11,874 nt of DNA from Syntrophomonas sp. (GTDB lineage Bacteria; Bacillota; Syntrophomonadia; Syntrophomonadales; Syntrophomonadaceae). A program made the position numbers and the translations under genes. Under the pieces are notes generated by a model. It saw only the letters and a list, made by a program, of their open reading frames with translations, did no database searches and was not told where the DNA came from. The stretch is from assembly GCA_028709355.1 (NCBI GenBank), contig JAQVXF010000017.1, positions 1 to 11,874 of the forward strand, written 5' to 3'. Below are positions 4,716 to 10,819 of this stretch, piece by piece (positions within the stretch are counted from its first letter, which is position 1; each line of letters starts with the position of its first letter).

Positions 4716-5395
4716 TATTTAGCCTCCTTAATGATAACCAGCCGGTTATCCTCGTCCCATACAACCTCGTGTCCGCTCTCGCGCAGAGCAATAGCCGGGA
4801 CATAGGTGGTCGGCCGCCCCTCCACCTCTATCAGTACGCAGTCGGACCGCTCCTGACCGAATAAGTCCACCTTGACTCTCGCCTGATCCTCAAATTTCTG
4901 CACCGTCTCATCACCTCCAGTAGCGACTACCTCACCCAACTGTCTGTTCAGTTCATCCCAGGGGAAATTCTGTCCCGGGCAGGCCGTCGGCTGAACTTCT
5001 TTGTGGCCGATGACCGGGATATCCACATATCGGGTGCGGATATTGGCTATTAACTCAATAAGTGACCGCATTTGCGCCTCAGTCGGCCCAGGGCCGTTTT
5101 CAAAGTTACCGGCTAGACAGATGCCTATCCCATCGCTATTCGCCTCATGTGAGGCGTCCTGGTAAGCATGCGCCCCTTGGGTCCATTCCGGCCGGCCCTG
5201 CCATACCCCGCCAACCTCATCGATATAGTAGTGGTAGCCGATACCCGACCACCCGCGGGCCAGGTGCCAGCGGTGGATATCCTCAACGCTAGTTGACGGG
5301 ACTGATGCCGAGTGATGTATCACTATCCGACGCGTATATGGTCGGGCGTACAGAGTCGGGCTGAAGCTGATCGCTGGGCTTGTCTGCACAATCAA
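4715..5395 (-). CDS. N-acetylmuramoyl-L-alanine amidase (endolysin)
   Basis: A 226-residue Amidase_2/PGRP-type endolysin that cleaves the bond between N-acetylmuramic acid and L-alanine in peptidoglycan. The expected zinc ligands are present: H27 (in IVIHHSA), H131 (in VIGHKEV) and C139 (in TACPG); Y54 in GYHYYID is a usual catalytic Tyr. From about residue 165 to the end lies a separate module (VKVDLFG through TYVPAIALRESGHEVVWDEDNRLVII) that resembles the copper-amine-oxidase-N-like domain of clostridial proteins and may help wall attachment. The TTG start at 5395 is supported by AAAGGAGGG 8 nt upstream. The domain begins at about residue 22, so even the latest possible start keeps a large overlap with the upstream gene. 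No signal peptide is seen, so a holin should be needed. Confidence 0.93.
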   Translation of the reverse strand: MIVQTSPAISFSPTLYARPYTRRIVIHHSASVPSTSVEDIHRWHLARGWSGIGYHYYIDEVGGVWQGRPEWTQGAHAYQDASHEANSDGIGICLAGNFENGPGPTEAQMRSLIELIANIRTRYVDIPVIGHKEVQPTACPGQNFPWDELNRQLGEVVATGGDETVQKFEDQARVKVDLFGQERSDCVLIEVEGRPTTYVPAIALRESGHEVVWDEDNRLVIIKEAK

Positions 5396-5630
5396 TCGGT
5401 ATCCCTCCTTTATCGGGCCATTGGTTATTCTTGCTCATGTTCTCCGCGCCCGCCTTGAGGTAGTACCCCAAGACGATAGCCACTATCTCAATACAGACGG
5501 TTTTGGACAGCGCCTCGGCTATCTGGGCGCGGTTGAAAAGCGCAAGGGCGTAGCTGGCCCACATCATCAGAAATCCTTGGACCAGGGCGATACGGATTAT
5601 CCACTTGCTAAAGGTGATGTTTTTCGTCAT
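5289..5630 (-). CDS. two-helix membrane protein, possible holin or lysis accessory
   Basis: A 113-residue protein with membrane segments at about 10-31 and 43-58, followed by a polar tail. The YYLKAGAENMSKNNQWPDKGG stretch after the second helix looks like a conserved element of small phage membrane proteins, although I cannot name the family. The ATG at 5630 overlaps the upstream stop by 4 nt (ATGA). The last 35 or so codons overlap the amidase start in another frame by 107 nt, and the amidase ribosome binding site lies inside this gene. Position and topology suggest a second holin or antiholin. Confidence 0.75.
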   Translation of the reverse strand: MTKNITFSKWIIRIALVQGFLMMWASYALALFNRAQIAEALSKTVCIEIVAIVLGYYLKAGAENMSKNNQWPDKGGIPIDCADKPSDQLQPDSVRPTIYASDSDTSLGISPVN

Positions 5631-5935
5631 CCTTGACCCCCTACTACCTGGGCTATGCGGCGAGTGTAGTCCTGGTATTTGACTTCGACCTCATGCACCC
5701 AACGCATGGCCTCCTCGACATCTCCGTTGAGCTTCTGATTCATAACCGCGCGGGCTGTTACCTTGGACAGCTTGAGCTCTGCCTGAGTCATCTCCAGCTG
5801 GAGGATGGCGCCCTCTGCTCGCAATTCCTCACATTTGTCATTATGCTTCTGGTTGACTTTTTGCTGCCACCCTACGACAGCAACGCCGATAGCGCCCACG
5901 GTGGATATGATGGTCGAGAGTACCGCTGTGTCCAT
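5627..5935 (-). CDS. membrane-anchored coiled-coil protein of the lysis module
   Basis: From the ATG at 5935 this gives 102 residues: one N-terminal membrane segment (about 2-22, with STIISTVGAIGVAVVGW), then a long charged helical region (about 24-95) likely to form a coiled coil. The frame also has an ATG at 5950, but the GGGAG lies between the two and sits 8 nt before the second, so 5935 is preferred. It is the first gene after the integrase terminator and the first of the lysis block. Its shape recalls spanin-like or haemolysin-XhlA-like lysis accessory proteins, but no family is certain. Confidence 0.75.
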   Translation of the reverse strand: MDTAVLSTIISTVGAIGVAVVGWQQKVNQKHNDKCEELRAEGAILQLEMTQAELKLSKVTARAVMNQKLNGDVEEAMRWVHEVEVKYQDYTRRIAQVVGGQG

Positions 5936-5972
5936 CCCACACGCTCCCATCTATGTAAAATATCTATGCAAT

Positions 5973-5997
5973 AAAAAACCGCCCCATAAGGAGCGGT
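5973..5997 (-). terminator. intrinsic terminator after the tyrosine recombinase
   Basis: On the minus strand ACCGCTCC-TTAT-GGGGCGGT (5997-5978) is an 8-bp stem with one G-U pair, followed by TTTTTATT. It stands about 13 nt after the recombinase stop codon and separates that gene from the lysis module. No convincing sigma-A promoter was found in the 37 nt between it and the next start, so lysis genes may depend on antitermination or partial read-through. Confidence 0.85.
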
Positions 5998-6010
5998 CAA
6001 TCTCTTTAGT

Positions 6011-6850
6011 TTAGAAAAACTTCCGGTATATCTCTTTTCGCCGCGGCCCGGATAGGCTGGCATACAACATTGTGGTAGACAGATTAGTGTGCCCCAGCAA
6101 GGTCTGTATCCCTTCCATTGGCGCCCCGTTATTGAGCAGATGGGTCGCGTAGCTATGCCGGAGTTTATGTGGATAGACGTTTGCGTCCAACTCGCTCCGC
6201 CTGGCCACGCGCTTGATCACATAACGGATCTCGGCGATGCTCATCCGATGCGGCTTGCGCTCGGTGACGAACAGGGCCATGTCGGTGTCCTTCCGGCTGT
6301 TGAAGTATTTCCTTAACCAGATCGCGGCTTTGATGCTGAAGTAAACCTCCCGCTCTTTGTCGCCTTTACCAAGCACGATGCAAGAGCGATTATCCCAGTC
6401 AAGAGCTCCCCGATTAAGCCGGTACACTTCCCCGATCCGGCAGCCGGTCGAGTACATGAACTCCACCAGGGCGTGTTCCAATGGTGAGCGGCATCCCTCC
6501 TGGAGTGCTACCGTGTCCTCCTCGCTGAGTGCCTTGGGTATCCGTTTGCCCATCTTGGGTTCTTTGAGCTTCCGGGCTGGGTTAGCCTGGCAGTGCCCTT
6601 CCTCGGCAGACCACCGGAAGAAGGCTCTTAGCACCCTGATCCGCATACCAAGGCTGGACGGTTTAAGGTGCCCGCCTCTCTCCACCAGGTACTCTTTGAG
6701 GTCCAGCAGAGTAACTTCGTCAACATCGATGTCGCCCAAGTATTTGATGAGCATATTGGCCTGGACTGCATAGCCCTTGAGTGTGTGAGGACTAAAGCCC
6801 TCGATCTGTCTGTCGGCAGCATAAAGCCGCCACGCTTGGCTGAGTAGCAT
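6011..6850 (-). CDS. tyrosine recombinase / phage integrase
   Basis: A 279-residue XerC/D-like tyrosine recombinase. The N-terminal SAM-like core-binding domain covers about 1-90 (YAADRQIEGFSPHTLKGY onward) and the catalytic domain about 105-275. All active-site residues are visible: R138 (STGCRIGE), K162 or K165 (GKGDKER), H228 and R231 (HKLRH), H254 (LLGHTN) and nucleophile Y263. It should be active in site-specific strand exchange. The short length, without a lambda-type arm-binding domain, matches Xer-like integrases. The ATG at 6850 has GGGAGG 9 nt upstream. It lies between tail genes and lysis genes with its own promoter, leader structure and terminator. It may integrate the phage or carry out a local inversion; no attP core could be identified. 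Confidence 0.95.
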   Translation of the reverse strand: MLLSQAWRLYAADRQIEGFSPHTLKGYAVQANMLIKYLGDIDVDEVTLLDLKEYLVERGGHLKPSSLGMRIRVLRAFFRWSAEEGHCQANPARKLKEPKMGKRIPKALSEEDTVALQEGCRSPLEHALVEFMYSTGCRIGEVYRLNRGALDWDNRSCIVLGKGDKEREVYFSIKAAIWLRKYFNSRKDTDMALFVTERKPHRMSIAEIRYVIKRVARRSELDANVYPHKLRHSYATHLLNNGAPMEGIQTLLGHTNLSTTMLYASLSGPRRKEIYRKFF

Positions 6851-6979
6851 GATATGATACCTCCCGCAAGATATTTTTGATTCCCGCAGTAATGGTAGTA
6901 GCAGGCAACGCCTGCGGGGACGCTTTCGATCAGGGGAGCTACCCCCGATCTAGCCTGCTACTACCGTACCATATCATGC
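6847..6979 (-). promoter_or_regulatory. structured leader sequestering the recombinase start codon
   Basis: Two nested inverted repeats. The inner arms are GGTAGTAGCAGGC (6894-6906) and its perfect complement (6953-6965). The outer arms are 6847-6860 and 6966-6979, pairing at 13 of 14 positions. The right arms are contiguous (27 nt); the left arms are split by 33 nt that hold the ribosome binding site. Inside is a hairpin, 6928-6950. The outer arm contains the ATG at 6850-6848. The outer mismatch and the single mismatch in the internal hairpin both become G-U pairs in minus-strand RNA but A-C in plus-strand RNA, so the minus-strand transcript is the likely functional form. Regulation of translation is inferred. 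Confidence 0.7.
6901..6915. repeat. 6-bp hairpin competing with the inner leader stem
   Basis: GCAGGC-AAC-GCCTGC is a perfect hairpin. Its left half is also the end of the inner leader stem (6901-6906 pairs with 6953-6958). The two pairings exclude each other, so the leader can take at least two folds. Confidence 0.6.
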
Positions 6980-6997
6980 AATTTCAATTCAAGTCAA
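6968..6997 (-). promoter_or_regulatory. candidate promoter of the recombinase gene
   Basis: On the minus strand TTGACT (6997-6992) and TATGGT (6973-6968) are separated by 18 bp, and TGA before TATGGT gives an extended -10. Transcription would begin near 6961, inside the leader repeat and after the outer 5' arm. The -10 is only a partial match, so this is a moderate prediction. Confidence 0.5.
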
Positions 6998-7023
6998 TCT
7001 TCCGGATTCGCTAAACCGATAGC

Positions 7024-8259
7024 CTAAGATGTAGCCCTAGCCAAAGATACCGAATTGTATCTGGGGTTAATTTTCCCTTCGTGGTATTCGTCTATGGTTA
7101 CGGTTTTAATCCCTCGCTCAACAATATAATCCAGCAATGCTGTTAAATTTGCTGCGCTCCATGCCGTTGTGCCTGAATCGGCTATTATATGCCCGTACAA
7201 ACTAACAACCAAACCATTAGTTATTGCATTGTCTATTGCCGCCTTTGCTACCGCTAGTGATGTACTAGGACCTAATGATAATGCCGTAATAGCGTTTTCT
7301 GGCAACCCCACAGCGTTCCACAACCCCCCTGTGGAGGATGATGCGTTACGATGGGTTTTCATGCCCAAATCGGCCATTACTTGCAACACATTGGCATCCG
7401 TAGCCCCACCAGGAGCAGCAACATGGTATGCCGCCCTTTCTAATCCTAACGACAGCAGGTAGTCGATACAGGTTTGCAACCTCGAAGAAACGGTTGCATA
7501 GCTTAACCCCACTAGAGTATCATGCGTCGATGAATGGTTGCCAATTGAAATTCCATCAGCATACATCTCAATTAATTGCGCTGCGGTCAATCTCCCTGCC
7601 CCACCAACCAAACTCGAACTAACATAAAATGTGCTTTTTAAACCTCTCGCCTTAAACAATGGGTAAGCCAATGTATACAACGAATCGTACCCATCATCAA
7701 AAGTGATTAAGGCTAAAGGGTCTTTTTTAATATCGCAATATATTGAATCAAAGACAACCGTAGTGCTAGATGCCTCCTTCGGGTTAACTACAACAGTGAT
7801 GGTTTTCATTGCAGATGCCCAATCAATAGTGCCTTTTTTAGTCCAAGCGATAGGAGGCGACCATACAACGGATGATACTATGGGTATAATATTCCAACCA
7901 GTTTGCAGTACACGGTAATACCATGTCATAGCAAATCTTTTATTATAGTTGTTTACATCCGACGAGTTTGCTTCTGTGGTTAGACTAATTTCAATATAGT
8001 CAAGGTTTGTATTATCGGGAATATATACCCTTATATATAGTTCGTTATTGGTAAAAACCTTGTCTATGGTTTTCTGTAACATCGCCCTTGCCCCGACTGC
8101 GGTTTGGATTCGCATGGAGCTTGCCCCTACTTTTGTGTAGACCGCATCTGCGGTTTTAGTCCCTGCCGTACTCCACGCAACATTACTAAAATCGGTAATG
8201 TCGGAGAAATCTTCAAACAATATCCGTTCATTTACATAGTATTCTGGCAATGCAGTCAT
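7024..8259 (-). CDS. tail protein with polysaccharide deacetylase (NodB/CE4) domain
   Basis: A 411-residue protein. Residues 1-175 look like a beta-sandwich or carbohydrate-binding-like region with no motif I can name. Residues 182-395 form a NodB-type deacetylase: TFDDG (186-190, catalytic base D188 and metal Asp D189), NHSSTH (241-246, metal ligands H242 and H246), APGG (282-285) and GHI with H357. This family removes N- or O-acetyl groups from polysaccharides. The usual Arg of the third motif (R-x-P-x-G) is Ala281 here. There is no signal peptide, and the gene follows structural genes, so it is probably virion-borne and modifies host surface glycans during adsorption. The ATG at 8259 follows GGGGGTGGAG. 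Secretion or use as a lysogen-encoded enzyme is less likely. Confidence 0.85.
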   Translation of the reverse strand: MTALPEYYVNERILFEDFSDITDFSNVAWSTAGTKTADAVYTKVGASSMRIQTAVGARAMLQKTIDKVFTNNELYIRVYIPDNTNLDYIEISLTTEANSSDVNNYNKRFAMTWYYRVLQTGWNIIPIVSSVVWSPPIAWTKKGTIDWASAMKTITVVVNPKEASSTTVVFDSIYCDIKKDPLALITFDDGYDSLYTLAYPLFKARGLKSTFYVSSSLVGGAGRLTAAQLIEMYADGISIGNHSSTHDTLVGLSYATVSSRLQTCIDYLLSLGLERAAYHVAAPGGATDANVLQVMADLGMKTHRNASSSTGGLWNAVGLPENAITALSLGPSTSLAVAKAAIDNAITNGLVVSLYGHIIADSGTTAWSAANLTALLDYIVERGIKTVTIDEYHEGKINPRYNSVSLARATS

Positions 8260-8270
8260 ATCTCCACCCC

Positions 8271-8996
8271 CTACAAGTTACAGGGTTGGACTTTAACAGT
8301 AACGGTTGCCGTACCCGCTACCTCGGTAGCCACTATTTTTACATAATCAGGGATTCCCTTGAACACAAGAATACGGTTTAAGGTGTTACTGGCAACGGTC
8401 ATTAATGCCAATGCCCCCGTATTTGCCATTTCGTATATATCTACGAATGTGCCGCCGCTTGCCATGCACCCCTGCACCGTGTAAGTCCATGCCTCTGCCG
8501 CTGACTGCACAATTTCAAGCATGATGGCATTATAGCCCCGGCAATCAATTTCCGCACTTGTAGCAGTATCGGTTATAGCACTATGGGCGGTAGTGACCCC
8601 ACCCTTCCCCTGTTTATTAACATTAATGCTGTCATAAGTAGAATCCAACGCAGATGCTAAATTAACAGCTACCTCACCCTTGGAGTTAATCCTAATTACC
8701 CCTGCATCGCCGTCGTCATAAGACGGGTCAATACTATCATATTTCCCACCTACCACGGCAACTATTGTCGGAGCAGCGGCATCAATGGTTTTTTCAAAAT
8801 TACTGCCCGATACTTGAACAACTGAGCTCTCGCTCGGAGCATTTACCAGCGCACCTGACTGGTCCAGGATCTTGAGTATCCCGGTGTCACTCTCAAAAAA
8901 GGTACTGCCGATATTTGCTCTGGATATGTCGTAAGCGGCGATCTCTGCCGCGGTCCCGATGTACCTGGTGATCCCCTGCATTACCTTAACTGCCAT
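8271..8996 (-). CDS. phage structural protein, probably tail/fibre-associated
   Basis: A 241-residue protein rich in Ala, Val, Thr and Ser, with little charge and predicted beta structure. The N-terminus, MAVKVMQGITRYIGTAAEIA followed by IGSTFFESDTG, resembles an element often seen at the start of phage tail-tip proteins. The rest is not recognised. It lies between a small structural gene and the deacetylase gene, so a role in the tail tip or baseplate is the reasonable inference. It has only a weak, distant AGG before the ATG, but the start overlaps the stop of a tiny upstream frame (TAATG), so coupling may help. Confidence 0.78.
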   Translation of the reverse strand: MAVKVMQGITRYIGTAAEIAAYDISRANIGSTFFESDTGILKILDQSGALVNAPSESSVVQVSGSNFEKTIDAAAPTIVAVVGGKYDSIDPSYDDGDAGVIRINSKGEVAVNLASALDSTYDSINVNKQGKGGVTTAHSAITDTATSAEIDCRGYNAIMLEIVQSAAEAWTYTVQGCMASGGTFVDIYEMANTGALALMTVASNTLNRILVFKGIPDYVKIVATEVAGTATVTVKVQPCNL

Positions 8997-9052
8997 TACT
9001 GATCACGACCTTTCTCTTTTTTGGGTCTACTTAACATGGAAACAAATTGCAC
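8996..9052 (-). CDS. possible 18-aa coupled peptide
   Basis: A GTG at 9052 opens 18 codons ending in TAA at 8998-8996, one base into the next ATG. GGGGG lies 5 nt before the GTG. The peptide is basic (SRPKKEKGR). The exact TAATG junction and the lack of a good site for the next gene suggest it may be translated to deliver ribosomes there. It is too short for any family comparison. Confidence 0.35.
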   Translation of the reverse strand: MQFVSMLSRPKKEKGRDQ

Positions 9053-9078
9053 GACATCCCCCTCTCCGCTCCGTTTTA

Positions 9079-9462
9079 TTACGAACCGATCAATAGAGTC
9101 ACCGTTCCGGTCAGCACCCATGTGCCGCTGGACTTGGCCCCTAGTGCCTCAACTTTGCGGCAGAGCATGGTGCCTCCCGACGATGCGTTGAATACTGCCC
9201 ACTCGGCCCAGGTAAAATTGGCGTCGCCGGTAGCAAACGTCGACTTGAATACCAGCACATTATTGGTGGTGGTAGGATAGCCGGCGTCCATGGCCTTCCG
9301 TAATTTATTGGTGGCCGCCTGCAGATCAGTCTGGGCAGCTGCGTAAGCGGTGGTATTGTCACCTACTCCCAGGTAGGCGTTGGCGTTGGTGTAAAATGTT
9401 GGTGAGCCGCTATTGGTTATGGCCGCGGCGGCGAAGTTAAGACCAGCGGTTGTTAATGCCAT
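9079..9462 (-). CDS. small phage structural protein
   Basis: A protein of 127 residues from the preferred ATG at 9462. It begins MALTTAGLNFAAAAITNSG and has FYTNANAYLGVGDNTTAYAAAQTDLQ and later FTWAEWAVFNASSGGTMLCRKVE, a pattern familiar from small phage virion proteins encoded near tail fibres. The function is not established. An ATG at 9468 is in frame, but GGGGGG is directly before it and 7 nt before the 9462 ATG, so the latter is favoured. It follows the 62-aa gene closely and belongs to the tail operon. Confidence 0.8.
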   Translation of the reverse strand: MALTTAGLNFAAAAITNSGSPTFYTNANAYLGVGDNTTAYAAAQTDLQAATNKLRKAMDAGYPTTTNNVLVFKSTFATGDANFTWAEWAVFNASSGGTMLCRKVEALGAKSSGTWVLTGTVTLLIGS

Positions 9463-9464
9463 TA

Positions 9465-9653
9465 TCATTCCCCCCGTACAAGATTAAGACCGAGAGCCTT
9501 GATCTCGGCCTCGGTCAGCTGCGTTGGATCCGTGTATATCGTTTCGATGGGCTGCGCCCGGCCTGAGTCTATGTCCTCCTGGGTAACTCCATCCTCGTAT
9601 CTTTCCAACTTGAATGCGATTTTAGCCCCCAGCACCAGGTTGTTATCATCCAT
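9465..9653 (-). CDS. 62-aa hypothetical tail-operon protein
   Basis: A small acidic protein beginning MDDNNLVLGAKIAFKLERYE, with a TQLTEAEIKALGL segment that looks helical. GGAGGG lies 6 nt before the ATG at 9653. It lies between the large beta-structural protein gene and the small virion gene, with close spacing on both sides. It could be a fibre chaperone or connector such as small proteins often found beside tail fibres, but that is only context. Confidence 0.7.
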   Translation of the reverse strand: MDDNNLVLGAKIAFKLERYEDGVTQEDIDSGRAQPIETIYTDPTQLTEAEIKALGLNLVRGE

Positions 9654-9666
9654 TAGTATCCCTCCT

Positions 9667-10806
9667 TTACGTCCAGCTTAAATCGATATGGGTGCCATCC
9701 TGCACGGCGGTCAGCGTAAACCCAGTCTCTACAGACGCCGACTCGGTTATCTTCACCAGCAGGGAGTCGGCGGCGGTCCTGGGTGCTCCTGAGGTCCAGC
9801 CGGTAGACTGAGCATCCACTGTAGACCCATCAGAATAATATCCCGGCCCGCTGCCGGATATAGCGATGTCGTTTATGGCGCAGTTTCGCGCCCAGACGTA
9901 CTTACCCGCTGCCATGGACAAAGTCGCCACAGAGTCCGTAGTCACAGCTTTGACGATTGAAGCCGTGCCTGCATCCCCAAAAGTTGACTCATCGCTAATG
10001 GTCTGAGTAGTGCCTGAGGTCAGGTTTAAGGTCTTGCCGGGCTGCACGGTTATACTGGTCCAAGTATTGGACCCATTAAGCGTAACGCTTGATGAGCTGT
10101 TTACAACCAAGTCACCCATTGTCTTACCGGCCCCGCTGGTGGTGCCGATTATAATGCTATTGGTGGTGCCCGCACAGTTAATCGTGCTGCCGCTGGCGTT
10201 AATGGTTACGTTGGCCACGTTAGCCATCACAGACCCGCAGTTCGACGTCAGGTTGATGGTTGCGTTGGTGATATCCAATACTGCCCCCGACGTCGGGCTA
10301 TTATCTATGGAGAACGCCCCGCCTGACACGCCGATATTGACCGTTTTTTCGTTGATATCCAGTGTGCCGGATATCAGGTACATTCCCCGACCGGTGTAGT
10401 CGTCCTGTAAAGTCAGCGACGAGCCGGTAGTCTTATTGCAGTGTAAGTTGTAAAATGTCTTGGCGGCCGTAGTCAATGTGGCATTAGTCGCCCCGTAAAA
10501 GTAAATGGTATAAGTCGAGGGAGTGAACGTCATCCCGCTGACAAATGTCAAGCTACCATAGCAGGCAGTAAAGTGCGCCGCCAGTACGAATGTGGGGCCA
10601 TTAGCAGCCCCAGTCCACGTCATGCTACGACAGCTGCCAGATGTATAAGTGACCGTCTGTCCGGTACCACTAAAGCTGTTGGCATCGAAAAAGACGTCAT
10701 CTGCCGAGGTTGGCGCGGTTGCCCCCCCAGACCCACCCGACGTAGCCGACCAGTGGGCGGTGTCGTTATATGTGCCAGTCCCCCCGACCCAATATCTATT
10801 TGCCAT
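9667..10806 (-). CDS. large Gly/Ser/Thr-rich beta-structural tail protein
   Basis: A 379-residue protein. It begins MANRYWVGGTGTYNDTAHWS and continues with PTSADDVFFDANSFSG, a hallmark N-terminus of many phage and metagenomic tail proteins. The middle (about 100-290) is a run of short beta-strand repeats rich in Thr, Ser, Asn and Gly, as in a beta-helix. The last 30 residues (TGFTLTAVQDGTHIDLSWT) look like the start of a fibronectin-type-III-like fold, cut short at a stop. GGAGG lies 7 nt before the ATG. It is probably a tail fibre or receptor-contact protein; no catalytic motif is seen. Confidence 0.82.
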   Translation of the reverse strand: MANRYWVGGTGTYNDTAHWSATSGGSGGATAPTSADDVFFDANSFSGTGQTVTYTSGSCRSMTWTGAANGPTFVLAAHFTACYGSLTFVSGMTFTPSTYTIYFYGATNATLTTAAKTFYNLHCNKTTGSSLTLQDDYTGRGMYLISGTLDINEKTVNIGVSGGAFSIDNSPTSGAVLDITNATINLTSNCGSVMANVANVTINASGSTINCAGTTNSIIIGTTSGAGKTMGDLVVNSSSSVTLNGSNTWTSITVQPGKTLNLTSGTTQTISDESTFGDAGTASIVKAVTTDSVATLSMAAGKYVWARNCAINDIAISGSGPGYYSDGSTVDAQSTGWTSGAPRTAADSLLVKITESASVETGFTLTAVQDGTHIDLSWT

Positions 10807-10819
10807 GGTCTACCTCCGA

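Noticed and set aside
4374..4805. 143-codon plus-strand open frame opposite the holin and amidase end
   Set aside because: It is antisense to two well-supported lysis genes and its composition (Ser/Thr/His rich, no motif) is that of a shadow frame; the nearby GGAGGG is about 30 nt away.
5949..5968. Direct repeat ATCTATG separated by 6 bp as a recombinase core site
   Set aside because: Tyrosine recombinase core sites are inverted arms; a 7-bp direct repeat of this composition is easily due to chance.
6861..6888. CTCCCGCA and TTCCCGCA 20 bp apart as arm-type integrase sites
   Set aside because: The first is the ribosome binding site region read on the other strand, the copies are short, and the encoded recombinase shows no lambda-type arm-binding domain.
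6894..6965. tRNA or tRNA-derived attachment site next to the integrase
   Set aside because: The stem lengths and loops do not form a cloverleaf, and no T-loop GTTCGA-type motif is present.
6847..6979. Self-cleaving ribozyme (a CTGATCGAAAGCGTC stretch recalls hammerhead parts)
   Set aside because: The hammerhead core needs CUGANGA followed by stem II and then GAAA; here CUGAU is directly joined to CGAAA, so the core cannot form.
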